In this document: one piece after another, positions 55,514 through 64,000 of the stretch
How positions within the stretch are numbered: position 1 is the stretch's first letter
Layout of the letters: the number at the start of each line of letters is the position of its first letter
Origin: Burkholderiales bacterium
GTDB lineage: Bacteria > Pseudomonadota > Gammaproteobacteria > Burkholderiales > SG8-41
Reading direction: 5' to 3'
Assembly: GCA_030683105.1 (NCBI GenBank)
Contig: JAUXMZ010000025.1
Location: 112,320 to 176,319 of the forward strand
DNA length: 64,000 bases
Made by a program: the position numbers and the translations under genes
The notes under the pieces: generated by a model
What the model was told of the DNA's origin: nothing
Database searches by the model: none
Seen by the model: only the letters and a program-made list of their open reading frames with translations

Positions 55514-57028
55514 TCAGCCAAGGAACAGCCGGTACGCCGGATTTTTGCTCTCGTCGGTATACGGGTAACCGACCTCGGCGAGAAACGCGCTGAATTTTTT
55601 CTGGTCTGATGGCGGCACCTGCATGCCGACCAGCACCCGCCCGTAATCAGCGCCATGATTGCGGTAATGGAACAGGCTGATATTCCAGCCGCGGCTCATG
55701 CTGGTGAGAAATTTGATCAACGCGCCGGGCCGCTCCGGAAACTCGAAGCGGTAGAGTATCTCGTCTTTCACCGTCGGCGCGTGGCCTCCGACCAGATGGC
55801 GGATGTGAAGCTTGGCCAGCTCGTTCTCGCTGAAATCGTGCGTCTTCAGCCCGTGACGCCGCAGTGAGCGCACCAGTTTCCCGGTCTCTTCCTTGTTGCG
55901 CACCTGCACGCCGGCGAACACTTGCGCCGCGCTGGGGTCGGCATACCGGTAATTGAATTCCGTGATGCTGCGTGTCCCCAGCAGTTCGCAGAACGTCTTG
56001 AAACTGCCCGGGCGCTCGGGAATGGTGACGGCGAGTATCGCCTCGCGTTTTTCGCCCAGTTCGGCTTCCTCGGCGACAAAGCGCAGGCGGTCGAAATTCA
56101 TGTTGGCGCCGCAGGCCACCGCCACCAGCGTTTTGCCCTTGATGCCGGTGCGCTCGACGTAAGCCTTGGCGCCGGCGATGGCCAGGGCCCCCGCCGGCTC
56201 CAGAATCGCCCGGGTGTCCTCGAAGACGTCCTTGATCGCTGCGCACATCGCATCGGTGTCGACCCGGATCACGTCGTCGACCAGCTCGCGGCACAAACGG
56301 AAGGGTTCGGCGCCGACCTGCTTCACGGCTACCCCGTCGGCAAACAGCCCGACCTGTGCCAGTTTGACCCGCCGTCCGGCCTTGAGCGAGCGGTACATGG
56401 CGTCCGCGTCCACGGGCTCGACGCCGATGATTTTGATTTCCGGTCGCAGGCGCTTGACGTAGGCGGCAATCCCCGAGATCAGCCCGCCGCCGCCGATGGC
56501 GACGAATATGGCATGTATCGGGTCGGCATGCTGCCTCAGGATCTCCATGCCTATGGTGCCCTGGCCGGCAATGACGTCGGGATCGTCATAAGGATGAACG
56601 AAGGTCAGCTTCTGCTTGCGCTCCAGATCGCGGGCGTGGGCGTGGGCCTCGTCATAGGAATCGCCGTAAAGCACGACTTTTGCGCCGCGCTGCCTGACCG
56701 CATCGACCTTGATCTGGGGGGTGGTGACCGGCATCACGATGGTTGCGCGGCAGCCGAGCTTCTGCGCCGACAGCGCCACGCCCTGGGCATGGTTGCCGGC
56801 GGAGGCGGCAATCACGCCTCGCGCCAATGCTGCCGCCGGCAGCCTCACCATCTTGTTGTAGGCGCCGCGCAGCTTGAATGAAAACACCGGCTGCATATCC
56901 TCGCGCTTGAGCAGCAACCGGTTGTGCAGGCGGCGCGACAGATTCGCGGCCGCCTCGAGCGGCGTCTCGATCGCGACGTCGTAGACACGGGCGTTGAGTA
57001 TGCGCTCCAGGTAATCGATTTTCTTCAT
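55514..57028 (-). CDS. ilvA: Threonine ammonia-lyase, biosynthetic
   Basis: PLP enzyme converting threonine to 2-oxobutanoate, the first step to isoleucine. 504 residues. PLP-lysine K52 is in FSFKLRGAYNKM; the phosphate-binding loop is AIGGGGLISG, and SAGNHAQGVALSA is conserved. Two C-terminal ACT-like regulatory domains (residues ~325-395 and ~420-504) indicate feedback control by isoleucine and valine. Length equals the E. coli biosynthetic type. ATG start; a repeat-filled gap separates it from divergent rpiA. Confidence 0.97.
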   Translation of the reverse strand: MKKIDYLERILNARVYDVAIETPLEAAANLSRRLHNRLLLKREDMQPVFSFKLRGAYNKMVRLPAAALARGVIAASAGNHAQGVALSAQKLGCRATIVMPVTTPQIKVDAVRQRGAKVVLYGDSYDEAHAHARDLERKQKLTFVHPYDDPDVIAGQGTIGMEILRQHADPIHAIFVAIGGGGLISGIAAYVKRLRPEIKIIGVEPVDADAMYRSLKAGRRVKLAQVGLFADGVAVKQVGAEPFRLCRELVDDVIRVDTDAMCAAIKDVFEDTRAILEPAGALAIAGAKAYVERTGIKGKTLVAVACGANMNFDRLRFVAEEAELGEKREAILAVTIPERPGSFKTFCELLGTRSITEFNYRYADPSAAQVFAGVQVRNKEETGKLVRSLRRHGLKTHDFSENELAKLHIRHLVGGHAPTVKDEILYRFEFPERPGALIKFLTSMSRGWNISLFHYRNHGADYGRVLVGMQVPPSDQKKFSAFLAEVGYPYTDESKNPAYRLFLG

Positions 57029-57084
57029 GCGACAGGCACCAAAAGTCAGTCGTTAAGAGTAGCAGGAATGGGCCGGCAAGGTAA

Positions 57085-57230
57085 GCTGTGAGCAGTAAGC
57101 AGTGAGCGGTTCAACCCCGAAACCCCGAGTTGCTTTTGCCGCTTACCGCTCACCGCTCACCGCTTACGCCCGTTCACCATTTACCGCTCGCCATTTACCG
57201 CCCACCGCTTACCGTTTACTATTGCTTACC
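57085..57230. repeat. GTGAGCAGTAAGC / TTACCGCTCACCGC palindrome before rpiA
   Basis: GTGAGCAGTAAGCAGTGAGC (57088-57107) faces a run of about twelve 8-nt units of the type CGCTTACCGCTCACCG, CCATTTACCGC (57138-57229) that ends at the rpiA ATG. In one frame the whole run is open, creating a false N-terminal extension of 43 codons. Confidence 0.6.
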
Positions 57231-57914
57231 ATGACTCAAGACGAAATGAAGCAGGCGGTTGCCAAGGCGGCCATCGCCCATATCCCGGCCGGCTGCATTG
57301 TCGGCGTAGGCACCGGATCCACCGCGAACTTCTTTATAGAAGAACTGGGCCACATCAAGCAGCGGATTGGGGGGGCAGTAGCGAGTTCCGAGGCCTCGGC
57401 CCAGCGGTTAAAGCATCTCGGGATTCCCGTGCTCGACCTGAACAGCGTCGACGAACTCCCGGTGTATGTCGATGGCGCCGACGAGATCACCCGGAACCTG
57501 GCCATGATCAAAGGCGGCGGCGGCGCGCTGACCCGGGAAAAAATAGTGGCGGCTGTCGCCCGCAAGTTTGTCTGTATCACCGATCAGTCGAAGCTGGTCG
57601 ACATGCTCGGCAGGTTCCCGCTGCCGCTCGAAGTGCTCCCGATGGCGCGCGCCCAGGTTGCACGCGAGATCACCCGGCTCGGCGGACAACCGCTGCTGCG
57701 GCAGGGATTTACCACCGACAATGGCAATATTATCCTGGACGTTCACCACCTTCAGATTCCTGATCCGGTCGCGTTCGAGTCGATGTTGAACCAGATTGTC
57801 GGCGTGGTGACAAACGGCCTGTTCGCGAGACGCGGCGCCGACGTCCTGCTGCTGGGCACGGCCGACGGCGTAATGACGCTGACCGCGGGTCGCCACGACA
57901 CAAAAGTGTCATAA
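57231..57914 (+). CDS. rpiA: Ribose-5-phosphate isomerase A
   Basis: Interconverts ribose-5-P and ribulose-5-P in the pentose phosphate pathway. 227 residues from the ATG at 57231. [35 protein letters not shown] and [14 protein letters not shown] carry the substrate-binding loop and the catalytic Asp/Lys set; [13 protein letters not shown] is typical of the C-terminal half. The upstream sequence to the previous stop is repeat. Followed 45 nt later by phoU in the same direction. Confidence 0.96.
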   Translation: MTQDEMKQAVAKAAIAHIPAGCIVGVGTGSTANFFIEELGHIKQRIGGAVASSEASAQRLKHLGIPVLDLNSVDELPVYVDGADEITRNLAMIKGGGGALTREKIVAAVARKFVCITDQSKLVDMLGRFPLPLEVLPMARAQVAREITRLGGQPLLRQGFTTDNGNIILDVHHLQIPDPVAFESMLNQIVGVVTNGLFARRGADVLLLGTADGVMTLTAGRHDTKVS

Positions 57915-57959
57915 TCCGGTGTTAGTGTTAAGCATTTCTTTTGACGGAGAGGCACTTAG

Positions 57960-58673
57960 ATGTCCAACAGCGAACATACCCTGAAGCAGTTCGACACCGA
58001 GCTCGAAGCGGTGCGTGCGCTCGTGCTGCAGATGGGCGGACTCGTCGAGCAGCAAATCGTGGGCGCACTCGATGCGCTCTCCAATGGCAACATGCAGCTC
58101 GCCGGCCGCGTGGTCGATGACGATCACCGCGTCAATGCGCTGGAAGTCGCGATCGACGAGGAATGCAGCACCATAATCGCGCGCCGCCAGCCGGCGGCAG
58201 GCGACCTGCGCATGCTGATGATGGTCGTTAAAACCATTACCGATCTCGAGCGCATCGGCGACGAGGCGGCGAAAATCGCGCGCATGGCGCAGCTGATCTA
58301 CAAATCCGACCGGCCATCCGTGCCGCGCACCACGGAAATCCGGCATGTCGCCGAGCTTGCGCTCGGCATGCTGAGGAACGCGCTGGACGCGTTTGCCCGC
58401 CTCGATCTCACCGTGGCGGCAAAAGTCGTGCGCCAGGACGAACAGGTGGATGAGGCGTTCCGCGCCATCCTGCGCCAGTTCATCACCTTCATGATGGAAG
58501 ATCCGCGCACGATTTCCAACGCCATCGATATTTTGTTTATCGCCAAGGCGATCGAGCGCATCGGCGATCATGCGAAAAACATGTCCGAGTACGTGGTCTA
58601 CATGGTCAAGGGCAAGGACGTGCGTCATACCGGCGTCGAGGCGTTCGAACGCGAGGCGCTGGAGCCGCGCTGA
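57960..58673 (+). CDS. phoU: Phosphate signalling protein PhoU
   Basis: 237 residues, two three-helix PhoU repeats. LEAVRALVLQMGGLVEQQIVGAL and DLRMLMMVVKTITDLERIGDEAAKIARMA (in outline) with the second-repeat counterpart FIAKAIERIGDHAKNMSEYVVYMVKG supply the E/D-x-x-x-D metal-binding motifs. It normally dampens the Pst phosphate transporter and PhoR signalling. No pst or phoBR genes are adjacent; instead it precedes ppx by 12 nt, linking phosphate sensing to polyphosphate turnover. Confidence 0.95.
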   Translation: MSNSEHTLKQFDTELEAVRALVLQMGGLVEQQIVGALDALSNGNMQLAGRVVDDDHRVNALEVAIDEECSTIIARRQPAAGDLRMLMMVVKTITDLERIGDEAAKIARMAQLIYKSDRPSVPRTTEIRHVAELALGMLRNALDAFARLDLTVAAKVVRQDEQVDEAFRAILRQFITFMMEDPRTISNAIDILFIAKAIERIGDHAKNMSEYVVYMVKGKDVRHTGVEAFEREALEPR

Positions 58674-58685
58674 GAACATCAAAAC

Positions 58686-60203
58686 ATGGCTGAATATTCG
58701 ACCCTGGCAGCGGTCGATCTCGGCACCAACAGTTTTCACTGCCAGATCGCACGGGTGGTGGGCGATCAGATCTACCCGCTCGATGCGCTGCGCGAGCCGG
58801 TGCGGTTTGGCGCCGGGCTTAGCAAGGACAAGCGGCTCGATGAAACTTCTCAGGATCGCGCGCTGGCGTGTCTCGAGCGTTTCGGCGAACGGTTACGCGG
58901 GCTGGATCACCATACGGTGCGCGCCATCGGCACCAACACCCTGCGCGTGGCCAAGAATGCCGCCGCCTTTTTGAAAAAAGCCGAGTCTGCGCTCGGCTAC
59001 CCGATCGAGGTCGTAGCCGGACGCGAAGAAGCGCGGCTCATCTATCTCGGCGTTTCGCACAGCCTCCCGGTCTCCAGAAAAAAACGCCTGGTCGTGGATA
59101 TCGGCGGAGGCTCGACCGAAATCATTATCGGCGCCGGCCACACGCCGCAGAAACTGGAGAGCCTGTTCATGGGCTGCGTGAGTTACAGTCTGAAATTTTT
59201 CCCCGGCGGCAAGGTCAGTAAATCCGCAATGAAACAGGCCGAGTTGGCGGCGCGGACCGAATTGCAGCCCGTCGCCGCCAATTTTTCGCGCGGCAACTGG
59301 CACCATGCCGTCGGTTCGTCAGGCACGGCGCGCGCGCTGGCGGAGATCATGCAATTAAACGGCTTCGAGGACGGCCGCATCACCCCGGCCGGCATCGACC
59401 GCTTGCGTTCGCATTTGATCAAAGCGGGCGACATGAGCAGGGTTGAACTCGCCGGCCTGCGCCCCGACCGCGTGCCTGTGCTGCCCGGCGGGCTGGCCAT
59501 CATGAATGCCGTGCTGTCTGAGCTGGATATCGACGCCATGGAGACGGCGTCGGGGGCGATGCGCCAGGGTATCCTTTACGACATGCTCGGCCGCTTTCAT
59601 CACCAGGACATGCGCGATGTCACGGTCAGCCAGTTCATGAAACGTTATCATGTCGACGGGCGACAGGCGCGGCGCGTCGGCACGCTGGCGCTGGAGCTCA
59701 ATAACAAGCTGACCGCCAACGGCGATGCGCAGGATGAGGACGCGCCGCGCTTCATCACCTGGGCCGCGCAGATGAACGAAATCGGCATTTCCGTCGCCTA
59801 CAGCGGCTACCATCGGCATTCAGCCTACATCATCAGCAATGCCGATATGCCGGGGTTTTCACGCAAGGAGCAAACCAGGTTGAGCCAGCTGGTGCTGACG
59901 CACCGGCGCTCTTTACGCAAGATCTGGGATCAGCTCGACCCGGGAACCGACTGGAAAATGGTGCTCGCGCTGCGACTCGCGGTGTTGTTCTATCGCGGCC
60001 GCACCGACACCGCGCTGCCGCCGTTGCAAGCGAGGGCACAGGGCCGCAAGTTTCGTCTGTCACTGGATTCGGAATGGCTGAAGCGCTATCCTCTTACTGT
60101 GACTGCGCTTCATGACGAAATTCAGGAATGGCAGGCACTCGGATTCGAGCTTAACATCAAAGGGCTGCCGGAGCTGGACGCTGCCGACGAGATCTCTGAG
60201 TAA
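58686..60203 (+). CDS. ppx: Exopolyphosphatase / pppGpp phosphohydrolase (Ppx/GppA)
   Basis: Releases phosphate from polyphosphate ends or removes the 5' phosphate of pppGpp. 505 residues, ASKHA fold. AAVDLGTNSFHCQIARVVG is the P1 loop and LVVDIGGGSTEIIIG the P2 loop; catalytic-type Glu is in VVAGREEARLIYLG. The C-terminal half (from ~310) is the HD-like helical domain. Preceded by phoU (12 nt) and followed by a pyruvate-kinase-like gene. Confidence 0.93.
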   Translation: MAEYSTLAAVDLGTNSFHCQIARVVGDQIYPLDALREPVRFGAGLSKDKRLDETSQDRALACLERFGERLRGLDHHTVRAIGTNTLRVAKNAAAFLKKAESALGYPIEVVAGREEARLIYLGVSHSLPVSRKKRLVVDIGGGSTEIIIGAGHTPQKLESLFMGCVSYSLKFFPGGKVSKSAMKQAELAARTELQPVAANFSRGNWHHAVGSSGTARALAEIMQLNGFEDGRITPAGIDRLRSHLIKAGDMSRVELAGLRPDRVPVLPGGLAIMNAVLSELDIDAMETASGAMRQGILYDMLGRFHHQDMRDVTVSQFMKRYHVDGRQARRVGTLALELNNKLTANGDAQDEDAPRFITWAAQMNEIGISVAYSGYHRHSAYIISNADMPGFSRKEQTRLSQLVLTHRRSLRKIWDQLDPGTDWKMVLALRLAVLFYRGRTDTALPPLQARAQGRKFRLSLDSEWLKRYPLTVTALHDEIQEWQALGFELNIKGLPELDAADEISE

Positions 60204-60225
60204 GGCCGCAACAAAAGACAAAAAA

Positions 60226-62238
60226 GTGCTGCGGGACAAACATCAGCCATCTGCGGTACGGCCTGCGCTGGCAAAAATTGACCCTGTTCCTAAGCGCGTG
60301 CGCGCAAAACCGCGCACGCAGCGCCTGTCCCAGCGCGAACCTCCCAAAATCGCCGACCTGCGCTTGCCGGGCAATAATGCCGACCCTCGCACGCTGCTGG
60401 AACGGCTGCAGGCGCTGCATACCGCGGTGAATGAAATAAGTCATGCACTTGCCAAAAACTGGCGCCCGCATTTACGCAGACGCGATTACCGCTGGAGCGC
60501 GGCAAACCTGGCCGCTTACATCGCGCTGCGCCGCCACGATCTGCGCCCGATCCAGGCCCATCTTGCCACGCTCGGACTCTCGTCCCTCGGCCGCTGCGAA
60601 GGTCATGTGCTGGCAGCCCTCACCGCAGTTATCCAGGCGCTCAGGCAAATGACCGGCGGGCGTGTCGGACGGCTGCGCACCGCCAGCGTTGCGCTCGCGA
60701 TGACACGTGACCAGGCGCTGTTGCGCCGCCACACCAACCGCCTGTTCGGCGCGGCGTCCACAAACCGCTGGACCCGGTTCATGGTGACGCTGCCCAGCGA
60801 AGCCGCAACCGACTATGGTTTCATCCAGGAACTATTTAAACACGGCATGAATTGCGCGCGCATCAATTGCGCACATGACAACCCCGCCGCATGGCAGGCC
60901 ATGATACAAAACCTCCGCCGCGCCGAACGTGAAGCAGGCCGGTCCTGCCGTATCCTGATGGACCTGGGAGGGCCGAAACTGCGAACCGGTCCGGTCAACA
61001 GCGGAAAACCGCTGTTGCGTATCAGGGTCAAGCGCGATGAACGGGGGCACTCGCAGCAGCCTGCGCTGGTTATCCTCGATGCTTCGGGACAGGCCAGCCA
61101 CGCGGCTGTAGATGCCAAAACCGGCAACAGCGCACCGGTGCGCATAGCAGTCGCACGCTACTGGCTGGACCAGCTTCGACCCGGGGACTGCGTTGATTTT
61201 GTCGATCTGCGGAAGCGCGAGCGTAGCCTCACCGTGGTAAAGCGGCTGTCGGAGTCAGCGTGCCTGACGCACGCGCAACGCAGCGCCTGGATCGATCAGA
61301 CTACGGTCCTGACACACTTGCCGGGACGCGGCAGGCAGCAACCCGGCGCGATCACCGCGGTTGGGGGCTTTGCCATGCCGCCGCTTGAGATACGGCTCGA
61401 ACATGACGATCTTCTGCTCCTGACGCGAGAGGGGCTGCCGGGTGAGCCCCGGCGCATAAACAAGCGCGGCAAGGTGATCGCGCCTGCGCACATCTCCTGC
61501 AGCGAACCACGGGTCTTTGCAGCACTCAAAATCGGGCACCACGTCTGGATCGATGACGGCAAGGTCGGGGCCGTCGTGGAAGCGCTTGATGAGCGGGGCG
61601 CGTGGCTGCGCGTCACCCACTCGCGCCCCGGCGGGGAACGCATAGCCCCCGGCAAAGGACTTAATTTCCCCGATAGTGAAATACCGCTGCCGGCGCTCTC
61701 GGAAACGGATCTCGCCGATCTCGATTTCGCCACGAAACATGCCGATATTGTCGGGTTTTCGTTCGTCCGCAACGCCGCCGACATGGATGCGCTGGTGCAG
61801 GCTCTGGCCGAGCGTGAGCGGCCAAAAATCGGAATCATCGCAAAAATAGAGACGCGCGCAGCTGTCACGAACCTGCCCGAAATCATCGTTCACGGTGCCG
61901 GCAGCCATCCGTTTGGCGTGATGATCGCGCGCGGCGATCTTGCGGTGGAAATCGGCTATGAACGCATGGCGGAAATCCAGGAGGAGATTCTGTGGCTGTG
62001 CGAGGCTGCGCACGTGCCTGTCACCTGGGCCACCCAGGTGCTGGAAGGACTGGTCAAGCGCGGCCGGCCGTCACGCGCCGAAATCAGCGATGCCGCAATG
62101 GCGGGGCGCGCCGAGTGCGTGATGCTGAACAAGGGCCCCTACCTGTTTCAGGCGATGTCGGTACTCGATAATGTCGTGGGCCGCATGCAGCACCACCAGC
62201 GCAAGAAGACCGCCCAGTTTCGCGCACTACACTGGTAG
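60226..62238 (+). CDS. Atypical pyruvate kinase with N-terminal extension and no C-terminal domain
   Basis: 670 residues from a GTG at 60226; the ATG at 60112 lies inside ppx. Residues ~1-180 are a basic region without a recognised domain. From ~186 the pyruvate-kinase barrel begins (MVTLPS...NCARINCAHD), with the metal/substrate motif LMDLGGPKLRTG, a large B domain, LSETDLADLDFATKHADIVGF, catalytic Lys540 in IIAKIETRA, MIARGDLAVEIGYERM and Thr603 in WATQVLEGL. GRPSRAEISDAAMAGRAECVML is kept in outline, but SGETAxGxYP is replaced by NKGPYLFQA, and the regulatory C-terminal domain is absent. Activity is plausible; allosteric control is not. Confidence 0.8.
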   Translation: MLRDKHQPSAVRPALAKIDPVPKRVRAKPRTQRLSQREPPKIADLRLPGNNADPRTLLERLQALHTAVNEISHALAKNWRPHLRRRDYRWSAANLAAYIALRRHDLRPIQAHLATLGLSSLGRCEGHVLAALTAVIQALRQMTGGRVGRLRTASVALAMTRDQALLRRHTNRLFGAASTNRWTRFMVTLPSEAATDYGFIQELFKHGMNCARINCAHDNPAAWQAMIQNLRRAEREAGRSCRILMDLGGPKLRTGPVNSGKPLLRIRVKRDERGHSQQPALVILDASGQASHAAVDAKTGNSAPVRIAVARYWLDQLRPGDCVDFVDLRKRERSLTVVKRLSESACLTHAQRSAWIDQTTVLTHLPGRGRQQPGAITAVGGFAMPPLEIRLEHDDLLLLTREGLPGEPRRINKRGKVIAPAHISCSEPRVFAALKIGHHVWIDDGKVGAVVEALDERGAWLRVTHSRPGGERIAPGKGLNFPDSEIPLPALSETDLADLDFATKHADIVGFSFVRNAADMDALVQALAERERPKIGIIAKIETRAAVTNLPEIIVHGAGSHPFGVMIARGDLAVEIGYERMAEIQEEILWLCEAAHVPVTWATQVLEGLVKRGRPSRAEISDAAMAGRAECVMLNKGPYLFQAMSVLDNVVGRMQHHQRKKTAQFRALHW

Positions 62239-62244
62239 GCAGCG

Positions 62245-63744
62245 CTATTTCCCGACCTTCACCTGCTCCAGCGCTGATTCAATCGACTGACACAAGGTCT
62301 TGAGCACCTTGAGCCGCGCATAATACTTGTTGTTGGCCTCGACCAGCGTCCACGGCGCTATCGAGGTCGACGTGCGGTCCACCATATCGCATATCGCCAG
62401 CTCGTAATCGTTCCATTTCTTGCGGTTGCGCCAGTCATCCGCGGTGATCTTGAAGTGTTTGAAGGCGACTTTCTCCCGTGCCTTGAAACGCCTTAATTGC
62501 TCATCCTTGCTGATGGCCAGCCAGTACTTGACGACCACGATATTCTGCCGGGTGAGCTGCTGCTCGAAGTCGTTGATCTCGGTGTAAGCGCGCATCCAGT
62601 CGCCCTCGGAGCAGAACCCCTCGACACGCTCCACCAGCACCCGCCCGTACCACGAGCGGTCGAAAATGGTGATCCGTCCGTGACGCGGAACATGCCGCCA
62701 GAAGCGCCATAAATACGGCTGGGCCCGCTCCTCCTCGGTCGGGGCGGCAACCGGCACACTGTGATAACTGCGCGCGTCCAGCGCTCCGGTGAGGCGGCGG
62801 ATGGCGCCGCCCTTGCCGGCAGCGTCGTTGCCCTCGAACACCATGACCACCGATATATTCTTGAAGCGCGGATGGCGCGACAGGACATTCAACCGGCCCT
62901 GCCACTTTTCAAGCTGTTTTGCGTAATCGGCTTTGGTCAGCGGCTGGTCGAGTTTGAGCGCGCGCAACACATTCAGATTGTCGGCCGCGGGCAGCAACGG
63001 CGGGGTCTTGCCGGGCAGACGCTTGACCGGCTTCTCGTCAAGACGCTCGCGCATTGCCGCCAGCAGATGCCGGCCGACTGTCAGTGCGCGGTACCGTGGA
63101 TCGGCGCCCGCCACCACAATCCACGGCGCCTCGCCGGTGGAAGTCTTGCGCAGGAAAGGCTCGCACACTTTGACGAACTTATTGTAGATCTTGAAATACT
63201 TCCACTCGATGTCGGTGACCCGCCACCGCGTCTTGGGATCCTTCTCCAGGGCTTTCAGGCGCTTCTTCTGCTGATCTTTCGACAGGTGGAACCAGAACTT
63301 CAGCAGCAGCACGTCCTCGTCGGCAAGCATTTTTTCGAACCGCAGAATTTCCGCGATGTGCTGGGAGAATTCACCTTCGCCGATCACGCCCTGCACGCGC
63401 CCAACGATGGGCATTGTGTGCCACGCGCCGAAGAAAACCCCGATCTTGCCTTTAGGCGGCAGCGCGCGCCAGAAACGCCACATCGGCGGGCGCTCGCGCT
63501 CCTCGTCGGAAGGCGCGGGAAAAGCGTGCGCGTAGATGTGGCGCGGATCCATCCATTCGTTGAGCAGGTTCACGGTCTCGCCTTTGCCCGCGCCTTCGAC
63601 TCCGGCAATCAGAATCAATACGGGAAAGCGCCCGTTCTCGAAGAGGTCATATTGGGCGTTGAGCAACGCCGCGCGCAGCTTCGGCTCTTCACGGTGATAG
63701 ACCAGCTTGCTGACCTGGTGCGAAAGATTGGCTGATTCGAACAT
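62245..63744 (-). CDS. Polyphosphate:AMP phosphotransferase (PPK2 class II, two-domain)
   Basis: 499 residues. Uses polyphosphate to phosphorylate AMP to ADP. Two PPK2 domains are present. The N-terminal one has a Walker A-like AGVEGAGKGETVNLL (~47) but lacks the downstream catalytic RSWY. The C-terminal one (~270-499) has FEGNDAAGKGGAIRRL, FDRSWYGRVLVERVEG and lid residues in KDEQLRRFKAREKVAFKHFK. This duplicated architecture is that of class II PAP enzymes. Convergent with the pyruvate-kinase-like gene, 6 nt apart. Confidence 0.93.
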   Translation of the reverse strand: MFESANLSHQVSKLVYHREEPKLRAALLNAQYDLFENGRFPVLILIAGVEGAGKGETVNLLNEWMDPRHIYAHAFPAPSDEERERPPMWRFWRALPPKGKIGVFFGAWHTMPIVGRVQGVIGEGEFSQHIAEILRFEKMLADEDVLLLKFWFHLSKDQQKKRLKALEKDPKTRWRVTDIEWKYFKIYNKFVKVCEPFLRKTSTGEAPWIVVAGADPRYRALTVGRHLLAAMRERLDEKPVKRLPGKTPPLLPAADNLNVLRALKLDQPLTKADYAKQLEKWQGRLNVLSRHPRFKNISVVMVFEGNDAAGKGGAIRRLTGALDARSYHSVPVAAPTEEERAQPYLWRFWRHVPRHGRITIFDRSWYGRVLVERVEGFCSEGDWMRAYTEINDFEQQLTRQNIVVVKYWLAISKDEQLRRFKAREKVAFKHFKITADDWRNRKKWNDYELAICDMVDRTSTSIAPWTLVEANNKYYARLKVLKTLCQSIESALEQVKVGK

Positions 63745-64000
63745 GAGTCCTCCTGAGAACCCCTGACATCATGAAACGCGAGATGCGTTTCAGCCAGGAG
63801 CTTAAGAGCGCATTTCAAAAAGACCAAGACCGATGTAACCGCCCGGCCCTCATCCCTGACCCTTCTGATGAAGCCCCTACCCTTCGGTATCCCCCAGTGG
63901 AGAAGAGAAACAAATGCCTCCCCTCTCCCGCTTGCGGGAGAGCAACCGTGTCAAGAGGAAGGCTGAATTTTCCATGTTTGGTTCTTTTTTAACATTGCAT
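63745..64000. other. Upstream region of the polyphosphate:AMP phosphotransferase gene
   Basis: No convincing gene. The PAP ATG has AGGAGGACTC-type SD (minus strand, 63745-63752). A perfect hairpin CTCTCCCGC (63923-63931) TT GCGGGAGAG (63934-63942) belongs to the CCCTCTCC family found at 6781, 14391 and 21439. The remainder is unassigned and reaches the window edge. Confidence 0.5.

Noticed and set aside
60112..60225. ATG at 60112 as start of the pyruvate-kinase-like gene
   Set aside because: It would overlap ppx by about 90 nt with shadow-like residues; the GTG at 60226 just after the ppx stop is more plausible, though it also lacks a strong SD.

Overview
The window is GC-rich chromosomal DNA from a betaproteobacterium. 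No rRNA or tRNA gene is present, so the assignment rests on gene content and order: metX-metW, gatCAB divergent from an mreBCD-mrdA-rodA block, HslV with a short propeptide before its catalytic threonine, SAH riboswitches before ahcY, and ttcA. Coding density is high and most genes are housekeeping. I see no transposase, prophage, plasmid function, CRISPR array or RNA gene apart from cis-regulatory RNAs.

Layout. 0-9 kb: 3' part of metX and metW (methionine), ampG (muropeptide import), xthA, pyrE with a coiled-coil secreted protein, and gatB-gatA-gatC. 8.7-15.4 kb: the elongasome block mreB-mreC-mreD-mrdA-rodA-rlpA. 15.5-23.7 kb: hslVU, a TonB-like protein, an ABC transporter-DUF3299 operon, yidD, rlmI and a DUF1499 protein. 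23.8-25.7 kb: a sparse, repeat-rich stretch with an AbiU2/HEPN-like gene. 25.7-31.2 kb: xerC, DUF484, dapF, a CoA-binding protein, a GNAT and two LpxL-type acyltransferases. 31.2-36.3 kb: the activated methyl cycle (metK, ahcY, metF) and an MgtE-type transporter. 36.7-41.2 kb: an M20 hydrolase, a three-part ABC importer and a Rid-family protein, which look like an accessory uptake/catabolic unit. 41.2-57 kb: a class-V aminotransferase with an in-frame HTH extension, ttcA, LysE, an SDR, an NDUFAF7/MidA-like methyltransferase, a dihaem cytochrome, an alcohol dehydrogenase, a DapA-like aldolase, two GSTs, cca, an NDUFA9-like SDR, slt and ilvA. 57-64 kb: rpiA, then phoU-ppx-atypical pyruvate kinase, convergent with a polyphosphate:AMP phosphotransferase.

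The most striking element is two SAH-riboswitch aptamers in series before ahcY. The first shares its pseudoknot strand with an intrinsic terminator; the second sits just before the Shine-Dalgarno sequence. Together with metK, metF and metXW they place much of the methionine/SAM/SAH cycle in one window, with SAH-dependent control of the recycling enzyme.

The second theme is intergenic repeats. There is a GGAG-headed REP-like hairpin family at gene 3' ends. There are also several palindromic elements built from 8-12 nt tandem units (CACAGAG-type, CTTCACTC/TTACCGC-type, GCCAAG-type, GATGAACGCA-type). A separate module (TTCTTTTCAATACC plus GACGGGT units) is nested inside some of these in at least five places. 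Several genes take start codons, N-terminal codons or stop codons from the repeats. Start sites given here were corrected by Shine-Dalgarno and homology reasoning where the longest frame looked wrong.
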